Source of the DNA: Sphingobacterium thalpophilum
Lineage (GTDB): Bacteria; Bacteroidota; Bacteroidia; Sphingobacteriales; Sphingobacteriaceae
NCBI RefSeq assembly: GCF_901482695.1
Contig: NZ_LR590484.1
Coordinates: 4,836,001 to 4,900,000, forward strand
Direction of reading: 5' to 3'
Length of the DNA stretch: 64,000 bases
Position numbers and translations under genes: made by a program. This document shows, in pieces, positions 44,918 through 54,027 of this stretch (its first letter is position 1; each line of letters begins with the position of its first letter). The notes below the pieces were generated by a model. It was not told the origin of the DNA. It saw only the letters and a program-made list of their open reading frames with translations, and searched no databases.

Positions 44918-45643
44918 ATGTTACGTCAAATTGCTCCTGAAGTGTACCAGCTTTCACTGCTGCCCCGCGATAGCATTAATTGCTATATTATAGAAGGTGT
45001 ATTGGTAGACTCCGGTATACGAAGTTCCTATACGGCCATAAAGCAAGCTCTCCAGAGCATTCACGTTTACCAACATATCCTGACGCATGCACACGCAGAT
45101 CACCAAGGCTGTAGCGATCGGGTATGTGCGGATTTTGACATTCCCTTATTCTGTCATCCTGCTGAAGTATTCAGAACCGAATCAGGCTTGGTAACCAGCG
45201 ACTACCCAGCTCCGCATCATTGCGTCGCCAGACTTCAACAAAAATATTGGGCAGGGCAGGGGCATTCCGTCGCAGGGACGGTCGTAGAAAACGATAGGAT
45301 TGGAAACTTTCGGGTCATAGAGACACCCGGACATTCGGCCGGGCACATTTCTTTGTTCCGTGAACGAGACGGTGTTCTCATACTCGGTGACGTAGCGACG
45401 AATATGAATCTGCTTACCACAGCCACAGGCCTGCGGCTGCCACCAAAGCTATTTACTTCAGATCAGCAACTCAATATCAAATCATTGCAGAAATTAGCAA
45501 AACTGAGTCCTGCTATCATATGTTTTGGACACGGACCCGTCATGCGAAATACCGATCATCAGTTTGAGCGATTTGTGGCTACGCAGCTGCTAAAATCGGA
45601 TCGTTGGTACAAAGGTCACTCGAGTATTAAGTTTAATGAGTGA
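44918..45643 (+). CDS. MBL-fold metallo-hydrolase
   Basis: The 241-residue protein from ATG 44918 (MLRQIAPEVYQLSLLPRDSI) has the metal motif HAHADHQG, then FCHPAEVF, a late DVAT region (LILGDVATNM) and CFGHGPVM for the last ligands. This is the usual binuclear metallo-beta-lactamase fold seen in glyoxalase II-like thioesterases, persulfide dioxygenases and lactonases. The ATG at 44918 is better than upstream starts, which would read through the promoter. A neighbouring Crp/Fnr regulator probably activates it. Confidence 0.9.
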   Translation: MLRQIAPEVYQLSLLPRDSINCYIIEGVLVDSGIRSSYTAIKQALQSIHVYQHILTHAHADHQGCSDRVCADFDIPLFCHPAEVFRTESGLVTSDYPAPHHCVARLQQKYWAGQGHSVAGTVVENDRIGNFRVIETPGHSAGHISLFRERDGVLILGDVATNMNLLTTATGLRLPPKLFTSDQQLNIKSLQKLAKLSPAIICFGHGPVMRNTDHQFERFVATQLLKSDRWYKGHSSIKFNE

Positions 45644-45787
45644 TACACATGGATGTTATTTCTTAATGTACATTAATCTTTAGAGCAGTTATATAAGGTA
45701 AATTTGTATACACCGTTGATGTAACGATGAAATATATTCTCAGCCTGATCAACGATGCGATAAAGCTGTAAAATAGGAGTTCATAAA

Positions 45788-46657
45788 ATGAAAAAATCAA
45801 TTGAAAAAATCTTTCCTCGTCCAGCCCGCCCAAGTATGGTGGGTGACGGTTTCCGCGTGTTTAATATGGTGCCGGGTAGGGGTATTACAAAGGAAAGAAT
45901 GAGTCCATTCTTGTTATTAGATTTTAACGCTGAGTATGATTTTGGCCCTTCTGACCATCCTCGCGGTGTTGATGTCCATCCCCATAAAGGATTTGAAACA
46001 GTGACAATTGCTTATAAAGGAAGCGTTGCTCACCATGATAGTTCCGGCAATAGTGGAGTTATCCATCCGGGCGATGTACAATGGATGACTGCTGGCGCGG
46101 GAATATTGCATAAAGAATATCATGAGGAAAACTTTTCGAAGACAGGTGGTCCTTTTGAAATGGTACAATTATGGGTGAATCTGCCTGCGAAAGATAAAGT
46201 CACATCGCCACATTATCAGGCGATCGCGGCTGACCAAATGGGTAAAGTGAAGCTGCCTCAGGGAGCAGGGCTCGTCAATGTAATCGCAGGAAATTTCGAA
46301 GATACAAAAGGCCACGCGAGTACGTATACGCCGGTGAACGTGTTCGACATCAAACTGGAAAAAGGCGGTCGCACTGATTTTTCGCTTCCCCGAACGCATA
46401 ATTCGGCTATACTCGTCGTTAATGGTGAGATCGAGGTGAATGAAGAATTAGTCAAAGAGCATAGCTTTATCCTGTTTAGAAATGACGGAGAAGAGATTTT
46501 TATTCGGGCGACGGAAAAAGCCGTATTGCTCGTTTTGAGTGGTGAACCTATCAATGAGCCCATTGCAAGTTACGGTCCTTTCGTGATGAATACTCAGGAA
46601 GAGATCTATCAGACCTTTGAAGATTATCAGGCTGGGAAATTCGGGACACTCGATTAA
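45788..46657 (+). CDS. Pirin family protein
   Basis: The 289-residue protein has the bicupin pirin pattern: DVHPHKGFETVTIAYKGSVA and HHDSSGNSGVIHPGDVQWMT with the metal-binding histidines, HKEYHEENFS, and LWVNLPAKDK. Bacterial pirins have quercetinase-like or regulatory activity. It is a single gene; the preceding 140 bases contain no clear promoter. Confidence 0.93.
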   Translation: MKKSIEKIFPRPARPSMVGDGFRVFNMVPGRGITKERMSPFLLLDFNAEYDFGPSDHPRGVDVHPHKGFETVTIAYKGSVAHHDSSGNSGVIHPGDVQWMTAGAGILHKEYHEENFSKTGGPFEMVQLWVNLPAKDKVTSPHYQAIAADQMGKVKLPQGAGLVNVIAGNFEDTKGHASTYTPVNVFDIKLEKGGRTDFSLPRTHNSAILVVNGEIEVNEELVKEHSFILFRNDGEEIFIRATEKAVLLVLSGEPINEPIASYGPFVMNTQEEIYQTFEDYQAGKFGTLD

Positions 46658-46700
46658 GCTATCATCATAGCAATCGATAATACGGTTGTTCAAAAAGAGA

Positions 46701-46741
46701 ATTGCCCCTCAAAAGTTGGACTAAAACTTTTGAGGGGCAAT
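46701..46741. repeat. Perfect 17-base inverted repeat, terminator-like or IS-derived
   Basis: ATTGCCCCTCAAAAGTT is followed by GGACTAA and the exact complement, then TATTTTTG. It lies 43 bases after the pirin stop and can act as a terminator. The sequence also resembles the ends of IS3-type elements in this group and directly precedes a transposase-like remnant. Confidence 0.7.
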
Positions 46742-46749
46742 ATTTTTGC

Positions 46750-46875
46750 AATAACACCCATTTGAGCATCAAATACCTATCCCGCGAACTTAGTATCCAT
46801 GAAGGCATGATATCCGAATGGGTGAAGAGGACAAGATTACCACGGGACGAACGATTCAATATCATCCCGCGGTAG
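46750..46875 (+). pseudogene. IS3-like transposase N-terminal remnant
   Basis: An open frame of 41 codons ends at a stop (46873-46875). It encodes LSIKYLSRELSIHEGMISEW, then VKRTRL, a helix-turn-helix like the first domain of OrfA from IS3 elements. There is no start and nothing of OrfB. With the 17-base inverted repeat directly before it, this is a scrap of an insertion sequence. Confidence 0.6.
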
Positions 46876-46897
46876 AACATGCGACTAGAACGCCAAT

Positions 46898-47533
46898 TTA
46901 TTTTTCAAGAGCGACTTCCTGTGCTTTATAATAACTTTCAATCAAGGCCTGATAATTAGGCATCACCAAAGAAAGTGCGTTGGCATATTTTTGAGCTTCC
47001 GTATGTTTCCAGCTCTTCAGTATCTCACTGATTACAGCTGTGGTAGTAATTGGGATGACGCCAGCCATTTGTAATCTTGCTACTGTAACCTGGGTAGACA
47101 ACGAGCTCATATCGCCGGAAGCATCTATGACAGCGAAAACATCATAACCCTCGGCAACTGCGGAAATTGCAGGGAAAGCCACACAAACACTTGTTAATAC
47201 ACCGGCAATAACCAATTTTTTCTTACCAGTAGCTTTTACAGCTTCAACAAAGCTAGGAGTATCCCAAGCATTTACCTCGCCTGTGCGACCCACATATTGC
47301 GCATGAGGCGCAATCTCGTGGATTTCAGGCATCAAAGGGCCGTTAGGCCCTTTTGGTTCAGAGGCCGTCGTGATCACAGGGATGTTTTCGACTGCCGCGA
47401 TCTGAGCGAGTGCAACAACATTACTCCTTAACGTGGGTACTTCAATGTCCTTCACTGTCTGAAATAGACCACTCTGATGATCAATTAATAGAAATGCGAC
47501 ATCATTCGCATTTATCCGTGTTGTAAGTGCCAT
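46898..47533 (-). CDS. Isochorismatase-family hydrolase
   Basis: The 211-residue protein has the cysteine-hydrolase pattern: D18 (AFLLIDHQSGLF) and C117 (IAGVLTSVCVAFPAISAV), with the cis-peptide VLTS region. It resembles YcaC-like hydrolases. An isochorismatase or amidase activity cannot be told apart by sequence. The start at 47533 (MALTTRINANDVAFLLI) is clear. A 14-base inverted repeat lies 180 bases upstream and may serve as its control site. Confidence 0.9.
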   Translation of the reverse strand: MALTTRINANDVAFLLIDHQSGLFQTVKDIEVPTLRSNVVALAQIAAVENIPVITTASEPKGPNGPLMPEIHEIAPHAQYVGRTGEVNAWDTPSFVEAVKATGKKKLVIAGVLTSVCVAFPAISAVAEGYDVFAVIDASGDMSSLSTQVTVARLQMAGVIPITTTAVISEILKSWKHTEAQKYANALSLVMPNYQALIESYYKAQEVALEK

Positions 47534-47708
47534 AACTTTTAAATTTGATACGAGTGTTTAATTATTTAACTAATTTGTTTAACATTTAAAAGGTCGCAAA
47601 TAGTTCCTTTCACTTCAAACAGTACGGGTGTGTTATAAACTCCCAAAAGGATAGGTGCGCCGTTTGCTTTCGTTAGGTAAAGTTAAAGAGAGAAGTTATG
47701 GCGAAGAA

Positions 47709-47743
47709 TAAGGTATATTAAGTATTAAACTTAATATACCTTA
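47709..47743. repeat. Perfect 14-base inverted repeat upstream of the isochorismatase gene
   Basis: TAAGGTATATTAAG and its complement flank TATTAAA. It is AT-rich and lacks a T-run, so an operator or mRNA-end structure for the Crp/Fnr remnant (stop at 47803) is more likely than a classical terminator. Confidence 0.55.
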
Positions 47744-47802
47744 AGTATTCCACATTGTGATCAATGGGACTCTATATATCAAAAGAATAAAAACTATAGC
47801 TA

Positions 47803-48360
47803 TTAGACTATAGTACTTAAAAATTCAGGGGTCACACCAATATAAGAAGCAATATGTTTTTTGGGAAGAGACCTGATCAAGTCGGGGTAATGCTTGCAAA
47901 ATTGCTCATAACGTTCTTTTGCCTGCATATTCAACGTCTCGACCAAACGTTGTTGGCTTCGTATATAAGCTCGCTCAGTAATTAACCGAAAGTACCGTTC
48001 CATCTGAGGTATAGATTGATAAAGCATTTCTTGGTCCGAGTTTGCGAGCATGATTATTTCACTATCGAATATCGCATCTATATACAATATGCTGGGCTGT
48101 CTATATTTTAGGCTATTGAGGTCTCCGATCCACCAACCTGAAGGGGCAAACTGCAGATTACGCTCAATTCCGTTTTTGCAGGCCGAATAGCTTCGTAGAC
48201 AGCCGGAGTTAACAAAAATACCATGTCGTTGAATGTCTCCTGCTTCAAGTAAATATTGCCGACGTCTTACCTTTTTGACTTTCAGAAGTGAAATTACAAA
48301 TTCCTGTTCTTGCAGGTTTAATGTAACATGCTCGGCGATACTTTTTAATATGAGGTCGAA
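47803..48360 (-). pseudogene. Crp/Fnr-like regulator without a usable start codon
   Basis: The minus strand has a continuous frame from 48360 (FDLILKSIAEHVTLNLQEQE, LEAGDIQRHGIFVNSGCLRS) through a cyclic-nucleotide-binding-like barrel to a C-terminal helix (IASYIGVTPEFLSTIV). Homologues start with a methionine directly before FDLI. Here the codons before it are ATG then TAA, so the normal start is separated from the frame by a stop. The next start-type codon is a TTG at 48087, which would give only the last 94 residues. The C terminus also stops a few residues early. The gene is therefore probably broken, or uses a non-standard start. Confidence 0.62.
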
Positions 48361-48363
48361 TTA

Positions 48364-48404
48364 CATTGATTTAGTAAATTTAATAGAAATTTACTAAATC
48401 AATG
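48364..48404. repeat. Perfect 18-base inverted repeat at the start of the Crp/Fnr remnant
   Basis: CATTGATTTAGTAAATTT, the loop AATAG and the exact complement form a 41-base hairpin. The left arm contains the vestigial ATG of the Crp/Fnr gene on the minus strand. It is too long and too symmetrical for chance, and there is no T-run suited to termination. Confidence 0.6.
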
Positions 48405-48799
48405 GTAGATCCACAGATTTTTCAGATGATTTATTCGCTCCGAAAGGATAAGTACTGACTGAAAATATGTGGGGTCGAGTGGCCTCATATATTGGAGATT
48501 CCGGAAGAATCTGAGAAAAAACTAAATCCCGGTAAGAGAAATTATCTGCAAGAAGTATAAACTATTTTAGTGACGGTAGCACAAGATGGAAAGCGACATT
48601 TCGGCTTAAACTTGGTAGACCAATGACTCGTATCTAAAAATTTTGGAAGAAATGCAAATAGAAGGATTACGGTTAGGCCCGCATCAGTACTTCGAAACTG
48701 AACGGGTAACTTGTACCGCATACCGCGCACATTTACATTCTTTTGACTGAATTTTTCGGATAGCCAAGCAGAGAAGAAACGAAAATAATAAAGCCATGG
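48405..48799. other. Gene-poor stretch without recognisable features
   Basis: The 395 bases between the repeat and the AraC gene hold several short frames, none of which I could assign. Signs of decay cannot be excluded. Confidence 0.5.
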
Positions 48800-49714
48800 C
48801 TACCGTATTGCCGTTTTTCGATACGTATTGGGTGTTACACCTGTGTATTTTTTAAAAAAGAAATTAAAATTGGGCTGATCCGAAAATCCCACGGCATAAC
48901 TTATCTGTTCTAAGGACCATGATGTCTGCAGCAAAAGAGCTTTACTTTCATCTAACAACCTTGCCTTTATGTGCGTACTCACATTTTGCCCGGTTCTTTT
49001 TTTTAATATTCGATTCAAATAATTTGGATGCAGCTGCATGGAATCGGCAAATTCCTGAGCGGTCCTCAGCTTAATTGGATTCTCATAATTGATCTTAGCA
49101 ATCTCTTGCTCAAGCAGTCCGAAAAAGCGGTGGATATGATCATAATCATCTTCTGTATGTTCGGGAACGACAGTTTTCGACATTCTTGCACTATCAATCA
49201 TCAACAATTGGATATATGCTTGGATAGCTTCTGCACCCAATTGATTTTCCTGTTCCTGATACATACTTTCCCAAAGCTGTTTAAATCCGGGTAAATCACT
49301 CTCTTCAACACAGATTACACTTTTGTTTTTGTCGCTAAACAAGGCCAATCTGTCAATTGTAGACTTCAGCATAGGATGATGATTGATAAAATCTTTCTTA
49401 AACAATAGGTAGTACCCAGCGGATTCACCTGATGTTTTCTGCCAGGAGATAATATCATTTGGATGAATATAAATAATCGTAGGTCTGTCAATCTGATACT
49501 TGTTTAGCCCCAGCGTAAACACTCCGTAGCCGCCCGTGATCATTAGTATTTTATAGAAATTCCGTCTATTGGCCGAAAGATAATTTCTACAATCCTCAAT
49601 TTCTCGATTAAATACTTTGATCTGCTTAGAATCAAGGGATTCCCTATAAATAGGCGTCAACTCAGGAAAGTTTCGAAGAAGGTCAATTTCCTTGTGGTCC
49701 GAACGGGTTTTCAT
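48800..49714 (-). CDS. AraC family transcriptional regulator
   Basis: The 304-residue protein from ATG 49714 (MKTRSDHKEIDLLRNFPELT) has an N-terminal sensing domain (ILMITGGYGVFTLGLNKYQI, PTIIYIHPNDIISW) and a C-terminal AraC DNA-binding domain (RTAQEFADSMQLHPNYLNRI and LEQISYAVGFSDQPNFNFFF, GVTPNTYR). It is divergent from a GlcG-like and an SDR gene and probably activates them; direct repeats between the two divergent starts fit that. The effector is unknown. Confidence 0.88.
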   Translation of the reverse strand: MKTRSDHKEIDLLRNFPELTPIYRESLDSKQIKVFNREIEDCRNYLSANRRNFYKILMITGGYGVFTLGLNKYQIDRPTIIYIHPNDIISWQKTSGESAGYYLLFKKDFINHHPMLKSTIDRLALFSDKNKSVICVEESDLPGFKQLWESMYQEQENQLGAEAIQAYIQLLMIDSARMSKTVVPEHTEDDYDHIHRFFGLLEQEIAKINYENPIKLRTAQEFADSMQLHPNYLNRILKKRTGQNVSTHIKARLLDESKALLLQTSWSLEQISYAVGFSDQPNFNFFFKKYTGVTPNTYRKTAIR

Positions 49715-49734
49715 AGATCTAATATCTGGTTTTG

Positions 49735-49815
49735 TCCTATAAAGATAGGAAAAGTGGGAAAAAAGGACAACAGGTTTGATTTTCATAATAACAGGGATTT
49801 TTTTCCTATAAGGAA
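49735..49815. promoter_or_regulatory. Candidate AraC site pair in the divergent promoter
   Basis: Two related elements occur: TCCTATAAAGATAGGA (49735-49750) and TTCCTATAAGGAA (49803-49815), each partly palindromic and both containing CCTATAA. The spacing of 68 bases is compatible with looping or with separate control of the two divergent promoters. Confidence 0.45.
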
Positions 49816-49877
49816 CCGGTTAAATCTGTTGCAACTTTGTCATAGCAGAATGAAACAAATATAAAACTTACAACATT

Positions 49878-50288
49878 ATGGAAATCAATCTTGATGAAAC
49901 ACGACAAGTTGTACAGATGGCCAGAGCCAAAGCGATACAACTGAATGTAAATGCCAACATTGCTGTCTTAGATACAGCGGGGCATTTGAAAGCGTTCGAA
50001 AGAATGGATTATGCTTTTTTAGGGTCAATGGATATTGCCATAAAAAAAGCGAAGACCGCCAGTCTTTTCAGAACGAGCAGCGAAAACGTGGGCGAATATC
50101 TAAAGCCCGAAGCCGCTACCTATGGGATGATAGACACAAACGGCGGATTAGTCGGTTTCGCAGGTGGCCTGCCTATTGTAAAGGATAACGAAATCATTGG
50201 ATACATCGGAGTTTCAGGGGGAGCAGTTACCGAAGACCTTCAAATAGCGACCGCAGGAGCGGAAATTTTCCATCAAAGTGCAATTTAA
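49878..50288 (+). CDS. GlcG/HbpS family heme-binding-like protein
   Basis: The 136-residue protein matches the GlcG/HbpS fold: VQMARAKAIQLNVNANIAVL, HLKAFERMDYAFLGSMDIAI, and GGLPIVKDNEIIGYIGVSGG near the end. There is no signal peptide. HbpS members bind haem and sense redox stress, whereas GlcG proteins have no assigned activity. It is followed by an SDR gene after 61 bases. Confidence 0.88.
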   Translation: MEINLDETRQVVQMARAKAIQLNVNANIAVLDTAGHLKAFERMDYAFLGSMDIAIKKAKTASLFRTSSENVGEYLKPEAATYGMIDTNGGLVGFAGGLPIVKDNEIIGYIGVSGGAVTEDLQIATAGAEIFHQSAI

Positions 50289-50349
50289 TAGTTCAAAAAA
50301 ACACAAAGGCAATAACCAATAATAATTACTAACTCAAAAATTTACAATA

Positions 50350-51159
50350 ATGAAAACTAAAACAATTTTAATTACAGGAGCAGGTTCAGGCTTCGGCAAA
50401 GGAGCAGCAATAGGGATGGCTAAAAACGGACATAACATCATCGCCACAGTGCATGTATCGTCACAGGTGACCCCACTTCGCGAAGAAGTAGCAGCATTGG
50501 GTCTATCCAATAAGATCCGTGTGGAGCGTCTGGACCTTACCGATCAGTATGACATCAAGCAAGCTTTAAAATGGGATTTTGATATACTCTGGAACAATGC
50601 AGGTATGGGAGAAGCAGGACCAGTGTGGGAGATTCCTGTGGATCTGGTCAGAAAAAATTATGAGGTCAATGTCTTTTTACCCTTAGTTCTAACTCAGGGC
50701 GTCGTCCAACGATGGGTAAGAGAAGGTAAAAAGGGAAAAGTGGTATTCACTTCATCCATGGGAGGTTTGTTTACACCGGCCAACTGGGGAACCTACGTGT
50801 CTACCAAGCACGCACTGGAATCCTTTGCAGAAGCCTTGCAGCAAGAACTTCAGGCATACGGGATCAAAGTACAGACTATCAATCCGGGAGCCTATTACAC
50901 TGGCTATAATGAAACCATGGCAGACAATCCGTTCCGTTGGTTAGATGATGAAGTCAACTTCACCAAACGAGCTGACCTGCGCAAAGGATTTGATGACTTC
51001 TTTGCAACTCCAGAGGGCAAAATGGATCCGCAAGAAATGATCGACCGTATGATCGATATTGTACCTTCTGATGAAGGAAAATTCAGAAATGTCGTTCCTA
51101 AGGTAATTGAAGACATGTTGAAAGATCATCAGTTAAAAGCTTGGGAAAATACAATTTAA
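50350..51159 (+). CDS. Short-chain dehydrogenase/reductase
   Basis: The 269-residue SDR has TGAGSGFGKG (residues 8-17), WNNAGMGEAG, VVFTSSMGGL and YVSTKHALESF with the catalytic Y and K, and then a C-terminal part (INPGAYYTGYNETMADNPFR). It is in line with the GlcG-like gene and ends with a strong terminator. NADPH-dependent reduction of a carbonyl is likely, substrate unknown. Confidence 0.9.
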   Translation: MKTKTILITGAGSGFGKGAAIGMAKNGHNIIATVHVSSQVTPLREEVAALGLSNKIRVERLDLTDQYDIKQALKWDFDILWNNAGMGEAGPVWEIPVDLVRKNYEVNVFLPLVLTQGVVQRWVREGKKGKVVFTSSMGGLFTPANWGTYVSTKHALESFAEALQQELQAYGIKVQTINPGAYYTGYNETMADNPFRWLDDEVNFTKRADLRKGFDDFFATPEGKMDPQEMIDRMIDIVPSDEGKFRNVVPKVIEDMLKDHQLKAWENTI

Positions 51160-51166
51160 TTACAGG

Positions 51167-51191
51167 AAGGCGCCAAAAGGGCGCCTTTCTT
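51167..51191 (+). terminator. Rho-independent terminator after the SDR gene
   Basis: AAGGCGCC pairs with GGCGCCTT around AAAAG, followed by TTTCTTCTT. Confidence 0.88.
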
Positions 51192-51383
51192 CTTACGCTG
51201 AGAGCATCCGTCCCCATAATCCCATTCTGTTGTCGATAGTGGTACATGTCCAATTTTTTACGGACGGTTTACCTAATTTGTGATCGGAATTCTTTAGTTT
51301 TGGTTGTACTAACTAGAGAAACATCAAAATATTGTCTCCTCTACAAAGGGAATGTTTGGAAAACTCAGAAATACGGACGAACA

Positions 51384-53933
51384 ATGATATTGAAAGAAAG
51401 AATCAGCCACAACTACCTGAAATACCTGCTTACCGGGGTACTTTCGGCAACGCTGGTTACAGGATATGCGCAGGAAGTGGACAAGCAGCGAAAAGAGAAG
51501 AAAGAGAAGCCACAGTCCAGTGAGCAACGGGATGAAGGGCAAGTGGCCACTATGGATTCCATTGATGTCGTACGCGACTACCGGCCGTTGTTGGCCGATG
51601 CCGTTAAGGTTCGCAGAAGTCCCGATATGCGCCATATCAACCGGGAAGCCATTGAAGCTGAACTGCGCCAAATTGCGACCGCTACCTATTTTTCAAGAAA
51701 GGGATTCAGGCAAGCTTATTACCACGAGTTACTGAAACGGCATCCCAATGCTTCACGCAACAATATTGATAATTATCGCATTAGCTTTCTGGCCTACCAA
51801 GCACACGAATACGAAAGAGCGGCCTCTATCTTGCGGTCGCTAGTGGCTTCAGATGCTTTTTATCAAGGTTCCATAATGACTTTAGGTCATATTGCGATGG
51901 AAACTGGCGATAAACAAGGCGCACGAAATGCATTTGTTAAGGCGATGAACTTGGATTTCGACCCACAATTAAAAGTAGATGGACTATATAACTATGCCAA
52001 GATCCTGTTCGAATTGGACTCTACCCAGGCCGCACAGCAAGTTCTCACGAGATATATCACTCAAGAATATGGTGATCTTGATCCGGGTACCCAAAAACAA
52101 GAACGTCCCGAAACACTGTCAGCTCAAATCTTACTGGGCACCAGTAACTTTCATGCTGGGGTAAGTCTACTGGAATCGATAAAGGATCGGGCAAGGGAAA
52201 CAGATGCGACCTATCAAAAGGCAACGTACTACCGTGGCTTGGAGTTTTATAACGAACGTGCTTTCGAAAATAGTATATCGATGTTCATGAGATCGGAAAA
52301 ATTTCCGGTTGATGCAGAAATGGCTGCATTGGCCACCTATTGGAAAGCGGAAGCGATGTATGAAGTGCGGAAATACGGCGAGGCGGTGGAAAATTTCTCC
52401 CGTTTCCTTCGGTTGCCTGCCGCCCGAAATACTGAAGTATACAATTATGCAAATTATGGCCTGGCATATGCAGCATTCCGCAATAACAGTTTTGGTATGG
52501 CGGCCGATTATTTTGAACGTTTTCTGGCTGCCGAGGGAAGTTCTGTAGATCAGAGCATACGTTATGACGTCATCGCACGTTTGGGCGATTCTTATTTGTG
52601 TCTACGCAACTATGGTCGCGCCAACCAGTACTATGATCAGCTGATCAACAGTAAAGCTCCCAATCAGGACTACGCTTTGTTCCAAAGAGGCGTTATCTTT
52701 GGATTGCAGGGAGACAATGAAACCAAATTAAGTACCCTGCGGTCTGTCGTAAAACAATTTCCAAGCTCCAACTATGCAGATGACGCGGCTTTTGAGATCC
52801 CATACACATACTTCACTATGGGAGATTATGACCGGGCTATCGAAGGCTTGCAGGCTATGATAGACAAGTATCCACGTAGTAGCTATCTTCCCCGGGCATT
52901 AATGACGATAGGACTCGTGCAGTACAACAACGATCAGCCCGAGGCAGCAAAAGCGACCTTCCAAAAGGTCGTGGAGAGATATGCCAAGACCGATGAGGCA
53001 CAACAAGCAATGCGTTTCATCGAGAACATCTACCTCGATCAGGGCGATGCGTCGAGCTATATCCGTTATGCGATCGGCACTGATGTCAGTAGCCTGAGTC
53101 CTTCGGAGCAAGATGATATGGCGTTCAAAGCAGCCCATTCTTTGTTTACCAAGGGAGAGTATGCCGCAGCTGTGGAAGCGATCAACGCCTATTTTGATAA
53201 GTTTCCAAAGCCCAAACAAGAGAAATACGCGCGTTACATCCGCGGGGTCAGCTCATATCGTACCGGGCATCCTAAGGAGGCGTTGCACGACCTAAATATC
53301 ATCCTGAATGACTGGACGAGCAAATATACAGAGAATACCCTTCTGACGGTTGCTGCGCTATATCTGGAGCTCAAAGAGTACAATGAGGCCATAGTACACC
53401 TCAAAAAATTAGAGCTCAATTCAGAATATAGAAAACATTATGGCTACGCTGTAACTAACTTGATCGCGTGTTATTTCGAACTCGGCGATATGGAGCAGAT
53501 GGCCAAGTATGTAAAGTTGATAAAAGAGTACCCTGGCGCTTCTGAGGAGGAAATTGCCAAGGCATACTTATATAGCGGAAGAGCCTTATTACAGGAGGGT
53601 AACAAAGAGTCCGCCATGAAAGAGCTCAGTCTCGCCGCTCTCAAGAGCCAGGGAGCGGTCGGTGCAGAGGCACGGTATCGTGTTGGACAACTGCAATATG
53701 AAAATAAGCAATACGATAAAGCCCAAGAAACGGCCTTTGATGTGATCAATAATAGGGGAGCACACGAGTACTGGGTGGCCAGAAGTTTCCTATTGTTAGC
53801 AGATATCTATACCCGCAAGGGCGACACTTTCCAGGCAAAGAGTACATTGAAAAGCTTAATTGATAATTATGAAGGCAATGACGATATCGTTCCATCTGCC
53901 AAAGAGCGTTTACAGAAATTGAGCAAAAAGTAG
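51384..53933 (+). CDS. Large secreted TPR protein
   Basis: The 849-residue protein from ATG 51384 has a signal peptide (MILKERISHNYLKYLLTGVL to GYAQ), a charged linker (EVDKQRKEKKEKPQSSEQRD), and many TPR units, for example YNYAKILFELDSTQAAQQVL, YANYGLAYAAFRNNSFGMAA and YDRAIEGLQAMIDKYPRSSY. The layout is that of periplasmic TPR proteins linked to gliding or envelope function in Bacteroidota. A TAGTTTTG element at 51295-51302 is a candidate promoter. No partner genes are adjacent. Confidence 0.88.
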   Translation: MILKERISHNYLKYLLTGVLSATLVTGYAQEVDKQRKEKKEKPQSSEQRDEGQVATMDSIDVVRDYRPLLADAVKVRRSPDMRHINREAIEAELRQIATATYFSRKGFRQAYYHELLKRHPNASRNNIDNYRISFLAYQAHEYERAASILRSLVASDAFYQGSIMTLGHIAMETGDKQGARNAFVKAMNLDFDPQLKVDGLYNYAKILFELDSTQAAQQVLTRYITQEYGDLDPGTQKQERPETLSAQILLGTSNFHAGVSLLESIKDRARETDATYQKATYYRGLEFYNERAFENSISMFMRSEKFPVDAEMAALATYWKAEAMYEVRKYGEAVENFSRFLRLPAARNTEVYNYANYGLAYAAFRNNSFGMAADYFERFLAAEGSSVDQSIRYDVIARLGDSYLCLRNYGRANQYYDQLINSKAPNQDYALFQRGVIFGLQGDNETKLSTLRSVVKQFPSSNYADDAAFEIPYTYFTMGDYDRAIEGLQAMIDKYPRSSYLPRALMTIGLVQYNNDQPEAAKATFQKVVERYAKTDEAQQAMRFIENIYLDQGDASSYIRYAIGTDVSSLSPSEQDDMAFKAAHSLFTKGEYAAAVEAINAYFDKFPKPKQEKYARYIRGVSSYRTGHPKEALHDLNIILNDWTSKYTENTLLTVAALYLELKEYNEAIVHLKKLELNSEYRKHYGYAVTNLIACYFELGDMEQMAKYVKLIKEYPGASEEEIAKAYLYSGRALLQEGNKESAMKELSLAALKSQGAVGAEARYRVGQLQYENKQYDKAQETAFDVINNRGAHEYWVARSFLLLADIYTRKGDTFQAKSTLKSLIDNYEGNDDIVPSAKERLQKLSKK

Positions 53934-54027
53934 TTGGCAACTTATTCTTACCGAAAAATAATGGGATTGCTATAGGAATGACGATGTAAAGACGTAAATT
54001 TGTGTATCATCAATCAAAATTTAAGTT

